From assembly GCF_015461835.1 (NCBI RefSeq), contig NZ_JACOPX010000001.1, positions 434,001 through 498,000 on the forward strand: 64,000 nt of DNA. The letters are read 5' to 3'. The stretch comes from Pseudomonas neuropathica. Its GTDB lineage: Bacteria; Pseudomonadota; Gammaproteobacteria; Pseudomonadales; Pseudomonadaceae. Position 1 is the stretch's first letter. Every line of letters begins with the position of its first letter. Under the pieces are notes generated by a model. The model saw nothing but the letters and a program-made list of their open reading frames with translations, was not told the origin of the DNA and did not search any database. Position numbers and translations under genes: made by a program. Positions 43,292 through 53,481 of the stretch are shown here, in pieces.

Positions 43292-43495
43292 TCAATCATC
43301 ATCCCGATCACGGTAGTAACGGCGACCATCGCGGCGATCATCGCGGTCATCCCAGCGCCGGTCGTGGTCGTAATTGCGGCCATGATCGCGGTCGTAATGC
43401 CGGCCATGGCGGTGGTCATCATCAAAATCCGCGACACAGCCGCCGAGCAATACGGCGGCGGTCACGGTCAGCAGCATCGTTGTTGCGCGCTTCAT
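43292..43495 (-). CDS. Small lipoprotein with His/Asp/Arg-rich tail
   Basis: 67 aa. Signal MKRATTMLLTVTAAVLLGGC with lipobox LGGC (Cys20), then a tail of almost only Asp, His, Arg, Tyr and Gly (DDDHRHGRHYDRDHGRNYD...). Highly charged, possibly metal-binding or disordered. GGGAAAT lies before the ATG. Confidence 0.7.
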   Translation of the reverse strand: MKRATTMLLTVTAAVLLGGCVADFDDDHRHGRHYDRDHGRNYDHDRRWDDRDDRRDGRRYYRDRDDD

Positions 43496-43738
43496 TCAAC
43501 ATTTCCCTAAAACCAAGGTCTTGACGACGGAATCGGCGACGCTGTCCGCGCCTTCAGAACGCGGTGCGCGCAGCCGCAGATACGACCGGGTAAACCGCCG
43601 TTGATTCAGTGGCCACTAGCGACCGTTTGTCGCCCCGCCCGCGCCGCCCGAACGGCGGCGAAATGCCACCTATACTCCTTGCAACCAAGCCCCACGCAAT
43701 GGATCTGCGCCCTCAATAACAACAAGCAGAGGTGGACC

Positions 43739-45493
43739 ATGGTCTGGCAGCAAATTTACGACCCGTTCGGCAACCCGGTGATCTCCACGCTCATGGCCGC
43801 CGTACCGGTGGTGGTGATGCTCGCGGCGCTGGCGTTTTTCCACGTCAAGGCGCATCTCGCGGCGTTATTGGCATTGGCTTCCGCCCTGCTGATATCTATT
43901 TTTGCCTTCGGCATGCCGGCGAGCATGGCCGGTTCTGCGGCGTTGTTCGGTGCGGCGAATGGCTTGCTGCCAATCGGCTGGATCGTCCTCAACATCATCT
44001 TTCTGCACCGTCTGACCACCGAGAACGGCTCGTTCAAAGTACTGCAGGATTCCCTCGCGCGGATCACCGATGACCGCCGTTTGCAGTTGCTGCTGATCGC
44101 GTTCTGTTTCGGTGCGTTTTTTGAAGGTGCGGCGGGTTTCGGCACGCCGGTAGCGGTGACCGGGGCGATCCTGATCGGGCTGGGGTTTTCGCCGTTGGCC
44201 GCGTCGGGTCTGGCGCTGATCGCCAATACCGCGCCGGTGGCATTCGGCGCACTCGGTACGCCGATCATCACGCTGGCCAAAGTCACCGGCCTGGATGAAA
44301 TGGAGCTGTCGATGATGGTCGGTCGGCAGTTGCCGTTTTTCTCGGTGCTGGTGCCGTTCTGGTTGATCTGGGCCTTCGCCGGGTGGCGCAAGATGCTGGA
44401 GATCTGGCCGGCGATTCTGGTGGCCGGCGTCAGCTTCGCGATCCCGCAATTTCTCGTGTCGAACTACCACGGCCCAATGTTGGTGGACGTGATCGCCGCG
44501 CTGATTTCCATGGCCTGTCTGACGCTGTTTTTGAAGGTATGGAAACCGGCGACCATTCACACTTCGGCAGCGCTGTCAGGACGGGTCGACAATTCCAAAG
44601 TCGAGGAAGAAAAAGTCACTGCCAGCGCCGCGTTCAGCGATCAGGCGCGCCCGGCGGTGATGCGCGCGTGGATGCCGTGGATCATCCTCACCGTATTCGT
44701 GTTTGCCTGGGGCACTCAGGGCTTCAAGAATATGTTCGACACCCGCCCCGCCATTGATCCGGTAACCCACTCGGCCAAGCTCGACCCGCAGGGCAAGCCG
44801 CTGCGCGAAGCCAACCCGGTCTTCGCCCCGGCCGTGACTTTTACCACTTTGCACCTGCAAATCGAAAAAGTGCCGCCGGTGGTCGCGGCACCGAAAGCGG
44901 AAGAAGCGGTGTACAAATTCACTTGGCTGACCGCCACCGGCAGCGGGATTCTGCTGGCGGCGATTGTCGGTGGTTTGCTGATGGGCTATTCGATCCCGCA
45001 ACTGATCAAGCAATACCTGCGCACGTTGTGGGTGGTGCGGTTTTCGTTGATCACCATTGCGGCGATGCTGGCGCTAGGGTTTCTCACACGCTACTCGGGA
45101 CTCGACGCGACCATGGGCCTGGCGTTTGCCGCGACGGGGATTTTCTATCCGATGTTCGGCACGTTGCTCGGTTGGCTGGGCGTCGCGCTGACCGGTTCTG
45201 ATACCGCATCGAACGTACTGTTTGGCGGCTTGCAGCGGGTGACGTCGGAACAGCTCGGGATCAGTCCGATCCTGATGGCGGCGGCGAACAGCTCCGGCGG
45301 GGTGATGGGCAAAATGGTCGATGCGCAATCGATCGTGGTCGCCTCTACCGCGACCCGCTGGTACGGGCATGAGGGCGAGATTCTGCGCTACGTGTTCTTC
45401 CACTCGATTGTGCTGGCAATTCTTGTCGGCGGGCTGGTGACGTTGCAGGCGTATGTGGCGCCGTTTACGCATATGGTGGTTGGCTCGCATTAG
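43739..45493 (+). CDS. lldP: L-lactate permease LldP
   Basis: 584 aa from the ATG at 43739 (GAGGTGG upstream). About 13 helices. MVWQQIYDPFGNPVISTLMAAVPVV at the start, and FGAFFEGAAGFGTPVAVTGAIL, LIANTAPVAFGALGTPI and SGGVMGKMVDAQSIVVAST are LctP/LldP signatures. Proton-coupled uptake of L-lactate (also D-lactate, glycolate). It is somewhat longer than E. coli LldP owing to a loop near residues 330-390. The usual lldR/lldD neighbours are absent here. Confidence 0.93.
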   Translation: MVWQQIYDPFGNPVISTLMAAVPVVVMLAALAFFHVKAHLAALLALASALLISIFAFGMPASMAGSAALFGAANGLLPIGWIVLNIIFLHRLTTENGSFKVLQDSLARITDDRRLQLLLIAFCFGAFFEGAAGFGTPVAVTGAILIGLGFSPLAASGLALIANTAPVAFGALGTPIITLAKVTGLDEMELSMMVGRQLPFFSVLVPFWLIWAFAGWRKMLEIWPAILVAGVSFAIPQFLVSNYHGPMLVDVIAALISMACLTLFLKVWKPATIHTSAALSGRVDNSKVEEEKVTASAAFSDQARPAVMRAWMPWIILTVFVFAWGTQGFKNMFDTRPAIDPVTHSAKLDPQGKPLREANPVFAPAVTFTTLHLQIEKVPPVVAAPKAEEAVYKFTWLTATGSGILLAAIVGGLLMGYSIPQLIKQYLRTLWVVRFSLITIAAMLALGFLTRYSGLDATMGLAFAATGIFYPMFGTLLGWLGVALTGSDTASNVLFGGLQRVTSEQLGISPILMAAANSSGGVMGKMVDAQSIVVASTATRWYGHEGEILRYVFFHSIVLAILVGGLVTLQAYVAPFTHMVVGSH

Positions 45494-45511
45494 CCAGGTA
45501 CACCCCATTCC

Positions 45512-45736
45512 CCTGTGGGAGCGAGCTTGCTCGCGAAGGCGTCCGTTCAGTCAGTGAAGAGGTGGAATGTGCAGGCCTCTTCGCGAGCAAGCTCGCTCCC
45601 ACAGGTTTCACGTTGTGAATGAAATGGTGGTTACCACACAGATCCCTGTAGGAGTGAGCCTGCTCGCGATAGCGGTGTGTCAGTCGCCACATTGCTCACT
45701 GGTCTATCGCTATCGCGAGCAGGCTCACTCCTACAG
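45512..45736. repeat. Two REP doublets of different subtypes
   Basis: 45512-45605 is the GTGGGAGCGAGCTTGCTCGCG type; 45645-45736 is the GTAGGAGTGAGCCTGCTCGCG type. They occupy most of the gap 45494-45915. Confidence 0.85.
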
Positions 45737-45758
45737 TGGATCTGTGTTGGCCAAGCGA

Positions 45759-45787
45759 TTGATGAGCCACACGCATAACTCTATAGC
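45759..45787 (+). promoter_or_regulatory. Possible sigma-70 promoter of the paoABC-like operon
   Basis: TTGATG, 17 bp, TATAGC, about 130 bp before the first gene. No operator of the Mo/formate type is present here. Confidence 0.4.
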
Positions 45788-45915
45788 GCAAATCCGCAAA
45801 AACCTTTTCCTCTTTCCGGCAGTCACTGCTTTACGAGACCGGCGATGACGCTGGCTGCCCGCTTGGGCCATCTACGATCCTGCTGCCCTGATGAAGAGAG
45901 AAAAGGAATCGAACC

Positions 45916-46539
45916 ATGACGATTTCCCGACGCGGATTTCTGATCCTCGGCGCCGTGACCGCCACCGCGTTCGCGATGCCGCCGTTTATCAGCCTCAAGG
46001 CCTACGCGGCCAATCTGGAGCAACCGGCCATGAGCAAAGTGACGATCAATGTCAACGGCAAGCCGCGTGCGCTTGATGTCGACACCCGCACCACCCTGCT
46101 CGATGCCTTGCGCGAGCACTTGCACCTGAGCGGCACCAAAAAAGGCTGCGACCACGGCCAGTGCGGCGCCTGCACGGTGATCGCCGATGGTCGACGCATC
46201 AACGCTTGCCTGACCCTGGCGGTGATGCACGAAGGCAGCGAGATCACCACCATCGAAGGCCTCGGCATGCCCGACAATCTGCACCCGATGCAGGCCGCAT
46301 TCATCAAGCACGACGGCTATCAGTGCGGCTATTGCACACCGGGGCAGATCTGCTCGGCGGTGTCAGTGATCAAGGAAATCTGCGACGGCATTCCCAGCCA
46401 CGTCAGTGAGAGCCTCACCGAGGCGCCGCAGTTGATCGCCAGAGAGTTTCAGGAACGCATGAGCGGCAATATCTGCCGCTGCGGTGCGTACTCGAACATC
46501 ATCGAAGCCATCACCGAAGTCGCGGAGGTACCGGCATGA
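45916..46539 (+). CDS. paoA: Aldehyde oxidoreductase 2Fe-2S subunit (PaoA/YagT type)
   Basis: 207 aa. Tat signal [20 protein letters not shown], cleaved near AYA. Two [2Fe-2S] sites: CDHGQCGAC (Cys78, 83, 86, with Cys98) and CGYC...CRC (Cys137, 140, 187, 189). Xanthine-oxidase family. It transfers electrons in a periplasmic molybdenum aldehyde oxidoreductase, exported with its partners by the one Tat signal. First gene of the paoABC operon; 4-bp overlap with paoB. Confidence 0.93.
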   Translation: MTISRRGFLILGAVTATAFAMPPFISLKAYAANLEQPAMSKVTINVNGKPRALDVDTRTTLLDALREHLHLSGTKKGCDHGQCGACTVIADGRRINACLTLAVMHEGSEITTIEGLGMPDNLHPMQAAFIKHDGYQCGYCTPGQICSAVSVIKEICDGIPSHVSESLTEAPQLIAREFQERMSGNICRCGAYSNIIEAITEVAEVPA

Positions 46540-47492
46540 GACCGTTCAATTACAGCCGCGCCGACTCCCCCGCCGCTGCCGCTGCGCAAGCCGCACAGGT
46601 CGAAGGCGCACGCTTCATCGCTGGCGGCACCAACCTGCTGGACTTGATGAAACTCGACATCGAAACCCCGCTGCACCTGATCGACGTCAACCACCTCGGC
46701 CTGGATCAGATCGAAGCCACACCCGAGGGCGGCTTGCGCATCGGCGCGCTGGTGCGCAACACCGATCTGGCGGCCGATATGCGCGTGCGGAAAGACTACG
46801 CCCTGCTCTCGCGCGCCTTGCTCGCCGGGGCGTCCGGGCAGTTACGAAACATGGCGACCACTGCCGGCAACCTGCTGCAACGCACGCGCTGCCCGTATTT
46901 CTACGACACCCATCAGGCTTGCAACAAACGCAATCCCGGCAGCGGCTGCGCGGCGATTGGCGGGGTCAGTCGGCAACTGGGCATCATCGGCGTCAGCGAC
47001 GCCTGCATCGCTACGCACCCGAGTGACATGGCGATTGCCATGCGTGCTCTCGATGCGCAGATTGAAACGGTGAAACCCGACGGCAGCACCCGCAGCATCG
47101 CCATGGCCGACTTTCACCAGTTACCCGGTACCACGCCGAACATCGAAACCAGCCTGATGCCCGGCGAGTTCATCACCTCGGTGACACTGCCCGCACCGCT
47201 CGGCGGCACCCACATCTATCACAAGGTGCGTGATCGCTCCTCTTACGCATTTGCGTTGGTATCGGTCGGTCTGATTCTGCAACAGGACGGCAGCGGCCGC
47301 GTGGCGGTCGGCGGTATCGCGCCGAAACCATGGCGAATTGAAGAGGCCGAAGCGCTGCTGCCAAAAGGCGCCAAAGCCGTCAGCGAACGCCTGCTCGACG
47401 GCGCCACGCCGACTCACGACAACCAGTTCAAACTGACCCTGGTCGAGCGCACGCTCGGCTCGGTGTTGGCGCAAGCGAGGGATGAAGCATGA
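46536..47492 (+). CDS. paoB: Aldehyde oxidoreductase FAD subunit (PaoB/YagS type)
   Basis: 318 aa. FAD-binding loop [21 protein letters not shown] (about 23-43, GGTNLLD), [19 protein letters not shown], and cysteines near 127-140 that in PaoB bind an extra [4Fe-4S] cluster ([20 protein letters not shown]). No signal of its own. Overlaps paoA and paoC by ATGA. Confidence 0.93.
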   Translation: MRPFNYSRADSPAAAAAQAAQVEGARFIAGGTNLLDLMKLDIETPLHLIDVNHLGLDQIEATPEGGLRIGALVRNTDLAADMRVRKDYALLSRALLAGASGQLRNMATTAGNLLQRTRCPYFYDTHQACNKRNPGSGCAAIGGVSRQLGIIGVSDACIATHPSDMAIAMRALDAQIETVKPDGSTRSIAMADFHQLPGTTPNIETSLMPGEFITSVTLPAPLGGTHIYHKVRDRSSYAFALVSVGLILQQDGSGRVAVGGIAPKPWRIEEAEALLPKGAKAVSERLLDGATPTHDNQFKLTLVERTLGSVLAQARDEA

Positions 47493-49687
47493 AATTCGAC
47501 ACGCCCGCCACCACCAACCCGATCGACCAGTTGAAGGTCATCGGCCAACCCACCGAGCGCATCGAAGGCCCGTTGAAAACCAGCGGCCAGGCGCCATACG
47601 CCTATGAGCAGCATGAGGCGGTGGCCAATCAGGCTTACGGCTTTATGGTCGGCTCGGCCATCGCCAAGGGCCGCATCAACAATATCGACCTCGAAGCAGC
47701 GAAAGCCGCGCCTGGTGTACTGGCCATCGTCACCGCCGCCAACGCCGGCAAACTCGGCAAGGGCAAATACAACGCTGCCCATTTGTTGGCCGGGCCGGAG
47801 ATTCAGCACTACCACCAGGCTGTCGCGCTGGTGGTGGCCGAGACGTTCGAGCAGGCCCGCGCGGCTGCGCAAATGGTCAAAGTCGATTACGTCGCTACCA
47901 AAGGCGAGTTCGATCTGGCCAGCGTGCGCGATAAAGGCGTCGAGCCAAAAGAGGAGTTGCCCGACGTCAGCCACGGTGATTTCGCCAAGGCGTTCGCCGC
48001 TGCGCCGGTGCAATTCGACCAGACCTACACCTCGCCGGATCAGTCCCACGCGATGATGGAACCGCACGCCACATTAGCAGCTTGGAAAGGCGATCAACTG
48101 ACCCTGTGGACGTCGAACCAGATGATTGCCTGGAGCGTCGGCGACATCGCCACTACCCTCGGTTTGCCGAAAGAAAAAGTCCGGCTGATGTCGCCCTACA
48201 TTGGCGGCGGTTTCGGCGGCAAACTGTTTGTGCGCGCCGATGCAATTCTTGCCGCCCTCGGTGCACGGATGGCCGGCAGACCGGTAAAAGTCGCCCTCGC
48301 CCGCCCGCAGATCGCTAACAACACCACCCACCGCCCGGCGACGATTCAGCGCATTCGTATGGGCGCGACGGCGGACGGCAAACTCACCGCGATCGCTCAC
48401 GAAGGCTGGTCGGGCAATCTGGCGGAAGGCAAAGTCGAAGTCGCTGCGCAGCCGAGTCAGTTGTTATACGCCGCTGAAAATCGACGGGTGAGCATGCGTC
48501 TCGCGCCGCTGGATCTGCCCGAAGGCAACGCGATGCGTGCGCCCGGTGAAACCCCGGGGCTGATGGTGCTGGAAATCGCCATGGACGAAATGGCCGAACA
48601 GCTCAAGCTTGATCCGGTGCAGTTCCGCATTATCAATGACACTCAGGTCGATCCAGTAAAAACCGAACGACCGTTTTCGCAGCGGCGCCTGATCGAATGC
48701 CTGCAGACCGGCGCCGAGAAATTCGGCTGGAACCAGCGCAATGCGCAGCCGGGTACACGTCGCGAAGGTCGCTGGCTGATCGGCATGGGTGTGGCCGCCG
48801 CGATCCGCAACAACCTGCTGGTCAAGTCGGGCGCGCGGGTGCGGCTGGAGCGCGATGGCAAGGTCACGGTGGAAACCGACATGACCGATATCGGCACCGG
48901 CAGCTACACGATCATTGCGCAGACGGCGGCCGAGATGATGGGCGTCGGGTTGAAGGATGTCACTGTGCATCTGGGCGATTCGAGCTTCCCGGTGTCGGCA
49001 GGTTCCGGCGGGCAATTCGGCGCCAACTGCTCGACCGCCGGGGTGTATGCCGCGTGCATGAAACTGCGTGAGGCGGTGGCTGGCAAACTGGGCATGGCGG
49101 CGGATCAGGCGGAGTTTGTCGACGGTCAGGTGCGGCTCGGCGACAAGAGCGTGCCGATGCGCAACGCTGCGCAGGACGGCGTTGTGGTGGCTGAGGACAG
49201 CATCGAATTTGCCGACCTGGCCGAGAAGTATCAGCAGTCGACCTTTGGTGCGCATTTCGTTGAGGTCGCGGTGGATGCGGCGACCGGGGAAGTGCGTGTG
49301 CGCCGCATGTTGGCGGTGTGCGCGGCCGGGCGGATTCTCAACCCGACAGCCGCGCGCAGTCAGGTGATCGGCGCGATGACCATGGGCGTCGGTGCGGCGT
49401 TGATGGAGGAGTTGGCGGTGGACAAGACGCTGGGGTTTTTCGTCAATCATGATCTGGCCGGGTATGAGGTGCCGGTGCATGCCGACATACCGCATCAGGA
49501 GGTGATTTTCCTTGATGAGACTGATCCGGTTTCCTCGCCGATGAAGGCCAAGGGTGTTGGTGAACTGGGGATTTGCGGGGTTAGTGCGGCGGTGGCGAAT
49601 GCGATTTACAACGCCACGGGGGCGCGGGTGCGGGAGTATCCGGTTACCCTCGATAAAATCCTTTCTTCACTGCCGGAGATGATCTGA
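47489..49687 (+). CDS. paoC: Aldehyde oxidoreductase molybdenum subunit (PaoC/YagR type)
   Basis: 732 aa. Xanthine-oxidase-type molybdenum-cytosine dinucleotide subunit: [31 protein letters not shown] and a C-terminal catalytic Glu region [14 protein letters not shown] (about 690-703). It oxidises aldehydes to acids, possibly for detoxification outside the cytoplasm. It needs the MoaA-E pathway but a different final nucleotide (MCD). No MocA or XdhC-like chaperone lies next to it in this window. Confidence 0.93.
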   Translation: MKFDTPATTNPIDQLKVIGQPTERIEGPLKTSGQAPYAYEQHEAVANQAYGFMVGSAIAKGRINNIDLEAAKAAPGVLAIVTAANAGKLGKGKYNAAHLLAGPEIQHYHQAVALVVAETFEQARAAAQMVKVDYVATKGEFDLASVRDKGVEPKEELPDVSHGDFAKAFAAAPVQFDQTYTSPDQSHAMMEPHATLAAWKGDQLTLWTSNQMIAWSVGDIATTLGLPKEKVRLMSPYIGGGFGGKLFVRADAILAALGARMAGRPVKVALARPQIANNTTHRPATIQRIRMGATADGKLTAIAHEGWSGNLAEGKVEVAAQPSQLLYAAENRRVSMRLAPLDLPEGNAMRAPGETPGLMVLEIAMDEMAEQLKLDPVQFRIINDTQVDPVKTERPFSQRRLIECLQTGAEKFGWNQRNAQPGTRREGRWLIGMGVAAAIRNNLLVKSGARVRLERDGKVTVETDMTDIGTGSYTIIAQTAAEMMGVGLKDVTVHLGDSSFPVSAGSGGQFGANCSTAGVYAACMKLREAVAGKLGMAADQAEFVDGQVRLGDKSVPMRNAAQDGVVVAEDSIEFADLAEKYQQSTFGAHFVEVAVDAATGEVRVRRMLAVCAAGRILNPTAARSQVIGAMTMGVGAALMEELAVDKTLGFFVNHDLAGYEVPVHADIPHQEVIFLDETDPVSSPMKAKGVGELGICGVSAAVANAIYNATGARVREYPVTLDKILSSLPEMI

Positions 49688-49701
49688 ACGCCTGAAAAGA
49701 G

Positions 49702-49879
49702 CCCCTCACCCTAGCCCTCTCCCAGAGGGAGAGGGGACCGATCCGGGGATATTCAGAAGCTGCACCGACTTGAACGTCCTGCTGTGAATCCATAGTCGAC
49801 ACAGCACTTTCAGGTCGATGGATGACGCAAGGCACCTCGGTCAGCCCCCTCTCCCTCCGGGAGAGGGCTGGGGTGAGGG
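49702..49879. repeat. Long composite inverted repeat, copy 4
   Basis: CCCCTCACCCTAGCCCTCTCCCAGAG at left, CTCCGGGAGAGGGCTGGGGTGAGGG at right. The interior has ACCGACTTGAACG, GAATCCATAGTCGAC and TTTCAGGTCGATGGATGA. Confidence 0.8.
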
Positions 49880-49886
49880 AAGCGCT

Positions 49887-50363
49887 TCACTCGGAACGCG
49901 GATACTGCTCATCACTCACCTGCTCCATCCAATCCACCACCTTGCCATCCAGCACTTCAGCAATAGCGATATGGGTCATCGCCGTGGTCGCAGCCGCCCC
50001 ATGCCAATGCTTGGCCCCCGGCGCAATCCACACGGTATCCCCGGGACGAATCCTACGAACCGGCTGCCCCCACTCCTGCACAAAACCGGAACCGGCGGTG
50101 ACGATCAAGGTCTGTCCCAACGGATGTGTATGCCAAGCGGTACGCGCGCCCGGCTCAAACGTCACCGTCGCACCACTGACCCGCGCCGCTTCGGTGCCTT
50201 TGAACGGCCCATCGACGCGCACAATGCCAGTGAACCAATCCACCGGACCTCTGGCCGAAGCTTGTGAGCCATTGGGTGTCACGGTCACGCGGGGAATGTC
50301 ATTGGCCTGCACCTCACCCGCCAACAGGGAAAGGGTCAAGGCAGAAGCGGCAATCGGGTTCAT
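49887..50363 (-). CDS. Exported single-domain cupin
   Basis: 158 aa from the ATG at 50363 (GGAGGAACCGCT upstream). Signal peptide [20 protein letters not shown]. Cupin motif 1 is [20 protein letters not shown] (metal ligands His-x-His); motif 2 is [17 protein letters not shown]. Similar to manganese cupins such as the (R)-hydroxynitrile lyase-like group; the enzymatic role is unknown. It is divergent from a LysR gene. Confidence 0.85.
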   Translation of the reverse strand: MNPIAASALTLSLLAGEVQANDIPRVTVTPNGSQASARGPVDWFTGIVRVDGPFKGTEAARVSGATVTFEPGARTAWHTHPLGQTLIVTAGSGFVQEWGQPVRRIRPGDTVWIAPGAKHWHGAAATTAMTHIAIAEVLDGKVVDWMEQVSDEQYPRSE

Positions 50364-50460
50364 AGCGGTTCCTCCAGATAAACAATGCCACCACTTTACC
50401 GACGTCAACTCTTCAGATAATCGACTAGAATTCGAAAAAACTTATGCAGGACACTCATCA

Positions 50461-51354
50461 ATGCTTCGGGAAAACGCCACCGACCTGCTCGCCTTCCTCG
50501 CCGTAGCCCGTGAGCGCAGTTTTACCAAGGCAGCGGCCAAGCTCGGCGTTTCGCAATCGGCGCTGAGTCACACGATTCGCGCACTTGAAGCGCGTTTGGG
50601 CCTGCGCCTGCTGACCCGCACCACGCGCAGCGTCTCACCCACCGAAGCCGGCGAACACTTGTTGCAAACCATCGGCCCACGCTTCGAAGAAATCGAACTG
50701 GAACTGGCGGCGCTGAGCAACCTGCGCGACACCCCGGCAGGCAAGATCCGTCTCAACGCCACCGACCATTCGCTGGACTGGCTGCTGCGCCCGGTGCTCA
50801 AGGAATTTCTGCCCAAGTACCCGGACATCAGCGTCGAGGTGAGCTGTGACTATGGTTTCGTCGACATCGCCGGCCAGGGTTTCGACGCTGGCGTGCGCTT
50901 GGGCGAGGACGTCGCGCAAGGCATGATCGCCACCCGCATCGGCCCCGACATGCGCATGGCGGTGGTCGGCTCACCCGCCTATTTCGCCAAACGCACCCCG
51001 CCGCAAACACCACGCGATCTGACCGAGCACGCCTGCAACAACCTGCGCCTGCCCACCAACGGCGGGCTGTACAGTTGGGAATTCGAGAAGGATGGCGAAA
51101 GCCTGAAAGTGCGGGTCTCCGGACAGGTCATCCTGAACGGCGTCTACCCGTTGCTTGACGCGGCGCTGGACGGTTTTGGCCTGAGCTACATCCCGGAAAA
51201 CATCGTCGCGCCGTATCTGGCCGACGGCCGTTTACTGCAAGTGCTGGAAGACTGGTGCCCGACGTTTGCCGGTTACCACCTCTACTACCCGAGCCGACGC
51301 CAGGCGGCGCCGGCGTTTGCATTGTTGCTGGAGGCGTTGCGCTATCGCGGTTAA
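50461..51354 (+). CDS. LysR-family transcriptional regulator
   Basis: 297 aa. HTH domain LLAFLAVARERSFTKAAAKLGVSQSALSHTIRALEARLGLRLLTRTTRSVSPT in the first 63 residues, effector domain of the CrgA type (EVSCDYGFVDIAGQGFDAGVRLGEDVAQGMIA). It sits between the exported cupin (divergent, 97 bp apart) and the aldo/keto reductase (convergent, 19 bp). It probably controls the cupin and perhaps the reductase. Confidence 0.92.
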   Translation: MLRENATDLLAFLAVARERSFTKAAAKLGVSQSALSHTIRALEARLGLRLLTRTTRSVSPTEAGEHLLQTIGPRFEEIELELAALSNLRDTPAGKIRLNATDHSLDWLLRPVLKEFLPKYPDISVEVSCDYGFVDIAGQGFDAGVRLGEDVAQGMIATRIGPDMRMAVVGSPAYFAKRTPPQTPRDLTEHACNNLRLPTNGGLYSWEFEKDGESLKVRVSGQVILNGVYPLLDAALDGFGLSYIPENIVAPYLADGRLLQVLEDWCPTFAGYHLYYPSRRQAAPAFALLLEALRYRG

Positions 51355-51373
51355 GCGCCGTCTACGAGATCGA

Positions 51374-52321
51374 TTATCCCGCTGCTAACGCAATCAACTG
51401 ATGCCGTTGCGCATCGGTGAGCATCGGCCCGAACCCGGCCTTGGCGTTATCGGCCATATAGCGCGGATTGCCCGTGCCCGGGATCACGCAAGTCACCGCC
51501 GAATGCGAGAGCAGAAACTTCAACGCCAATTGTGCCCAGCTGTTGACCTGCACATCCGACACCCACCCCGGCAACGGTTTGCCTTTGAGACGCGCGAGCA
51601 GACCGCCGCCACCGAACGGCCGATTACAGATCACCGCGACGCCGCGTTCGCGGCACAAAGGCAAAATACGTTTCTCCACGCCTCGGTCATCGAGGGCGTA
51701 ATTGATTTGCAGAAAATCCAGGGGCTCGGCCTTCAGCACCGCTTCGACTTCTTCGTAGGCCGAGGGTGTGTAATGGGTGATGCCGATGTAACGGATGCGC
51801 CCCTGGGCTTTCCATTCACGCAGGGTCGGCAGGTGGGTTTGCCAGTCGAGCAGGTTGTGGATCTGCATCAGGTCGATGCGTTCGGTGCGCAGCAGGCTGA
51901 ACGACTGCTCCATCTGCGCGATGCCTTCCTTGCGCCCGCGCGTCCACACCTTGGTCGCCAGAAACGCCGGCGAACGCGGTTCGTGGATCGATAGCAGTTC
52001 GCCGGTGGTCTGTTCGGCGCGGCCATACATCGGTGAACTGTCAATCAGCGTGCCGCCCTTTTTGAACAGCTCATCGAGCACCGCCGGCAATTGCCGGTAG
52101 GCCGGGTCGCCGGGGCCGACGTCGAAACCGCGATAAGTACCAAGGCCAACGATGGGCAGCGACTCGGTGCTGGATGGGATGACACGGGTCTGCATGGCGT
52201 GGCTTCCGGTGGTCGCGGACGTGGTGGTTGTGGCCAACGCCCGATCAAAGGTGAAGACCGCCGAAACCCCGGCAGCCAGCGTGAGCAATCGGCGACGGGA
52301 GTAACCCTCAGTGTGGCTCAT
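51374..52321 (-). CDS. Aldo/keto reductase with Tat signal
   Basis: 315 aa from the ATG at 52321 (AGGGGAACCAGC upstream). Twin-arginine signal YSRRRLLTLAAGVSAVFTFDRALA, then an AKR barrel: LIDSSPMYGRAE (catalytic Asp/Tyr), FLATKVWTRG (Lys) and LMQIHNLLDWQTHL (His). An AKR with a Tat signal implies export of a folded, cofactor-loaded enzyme. It is convergent with the LysR gene; the neighbouring cupin is also exported, which hints at a shared periplasmic substrate. Confidence 0.88.
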   Translation of the reverse strand: MSHTEGYSRRRLLTLAAGVSAVFTFDRALATTTTSATTGSHAMQTRVIPSSTESLPIVGLGTYRGFDVGPGDPAYRQLPAVLDELFKKGGTLIDSSPMYGRAEQTTGELLSIHEPRSPAFLATKVWTRGRKEGIAQMEQSFSLLRTERIDLMQIHNLLDWQTHLPTLREWKAQGRIRYIGITHYTPSAYEEVEAVLKAEPLDFLQINYALDDRGVEKRILPLCRERGVAVICNRPFGGGGLLARLKGKPLPGWVSDVQVNSWAQLALKFLLSHSAVTCVIPGTGNPRYMADNAKAGFGPMLTDAQRHQLIALAAG

Positions 52322-52437
52322 GCTGGTTCCCCTGCTGCGTGGATCTGCTGCATGTTGTGTGTGTGTGCGAGCGGCCCGGTGGCAGGGCTGAACTACACTG
52401 CGACAGCAGTCCTTCACACACCGTTAAAAGTAGCCGA

Positions 52438-53208
52438 ATGTCCCGAACCCTGATGTCACTCGTCGCATTGATCGTTGCCGTGTACCTGGTGCTGTGTGCG
52501 GCACTGTTCTTTTTTCAGCGCTCGCTGATCTATTTTCCGCAGCCCAATACCGTCGGCGGCAGCGACTCACAACTGATCCTGTCTATACCGGACGCGCGGG
52601 TTTCAGTGATCACCCGCGAGCGCGTCGGGCCACGGGCGCTGATCTATTTCGGCGGCAATGCCGAGGACGTGTCGCGCAATCTGCCGGAGTTTGCCGAGGC
52701 GTTTCCCGATTACGCAGTGTATTTGCTCAACTACCGCGGTTTCGGTGGCAGCGGTGGCTCACCCTCAGAAGAAGCGATTGCCGAGGATGCGCTGGCGCTG
52801 TTTGATCAGGTCTACGCCAGTCATCCGCAGGTGGCCGTGGTCGGGCGCAGCCTCGGTTCCGGCGTGGCCGTGCGTCTTGCCAGTCAACGGCCGGTGCAAC
52901 AGCTGATTCTGGTGACGCCTTACAACAGCCTCGAAGAAATCGCGGCACGGCAATATCCGTGGGTGCCGGTGCAGTGGTTGCTCAAGGACCGATTCGAATC
53001 CGGCAAGTACGCCGCGCATATCCGCGTGCCGACGTTGTTGCTCGCGGCCAGTGATGACGAGGTGATTCCGCGCGCCAGCACCCAGCGTTTGCTGGAGAAT
53101 TTCCCGCAAGGCGTGGCGGTGCTCCGGGTGGTGCCGGATTCGGGGCATAACTCGATCTCGGATCGTGCGCAGTATTTGCAGTGGATGGGGGATGTGTTGA
53201 ATCGGTGA
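52438..53208 (+). CDS. Alpha/beta hydrolase, membrane-anchored
   Basis: 256 aa from the ATG at 52438. N-terminal helix LMSLVALIVAVYLVLCAALFF (about 5-25) then a hydrolase fold: YFGGNAEDV, nucleophile VVGRSLGSG, acid in AASDDEVIP, histidine in PDSGHNSI. The fold is of the BEM46/ABHD13 type. Substrate unknown. Divergent from the AKR gene. Confidence 0.88.
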   Translation: MSRTLMSLVALIVAVYLVLCAALFFFQRSLIYFPQPNTVGGSDSQLILSIPDARVSVITRERVGPRALIYFGGNAEDVSRNLPEFAEAFPDYAVYLLNYRGFGGSGGSPSEEAIAEDALALFDQVYASHPQVAVVGRSLGSGVAVRLASQRPVQQLILVTPYNSLEEIAARQYPWVPVQWLLKDRFESGKYAAHIRVPTLLLAASDDEVIPRASTQRLLENFPQGVAVLRVVPDSGHNSISDRAQYLQWMGDVLNR

Positions 53209-53247
53209 TAGTGGTCTGCCTGTGTCTTTTGTATTGTTTTCAGTGAC

Positions 53248-53320
53248 GCCATCGCGAGCAGGCTCACTCCTACATTTGGAATGCGTTCCCTGTAGGAGTG
53301 AGCCTGCTCGCGATAGCGTC
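53248..53320. repeat. REP doublet, outward orientation
   Basis: GCCATCGCGAGCAGGCTCACTCCTACA then CTGTAGGAGTGAGCCTGCTCGCGA. Confidence 0.85.
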
Positions 53321-53481
53321 ATCCGGCGCAACATAGCGCTCTGTTTGATTCCACTGTTCGTCGCTTCGCCGTAAAGCCTTCACCGCCCCTTGAACCAAGT
53401 CCAAAAAGCCCAGTCCTACTCGCGCCGCTTTCTGCGGTTCACTCAACTTTTGCGCTGTCCTCTTTCAGAGCTGCCCGTCTC

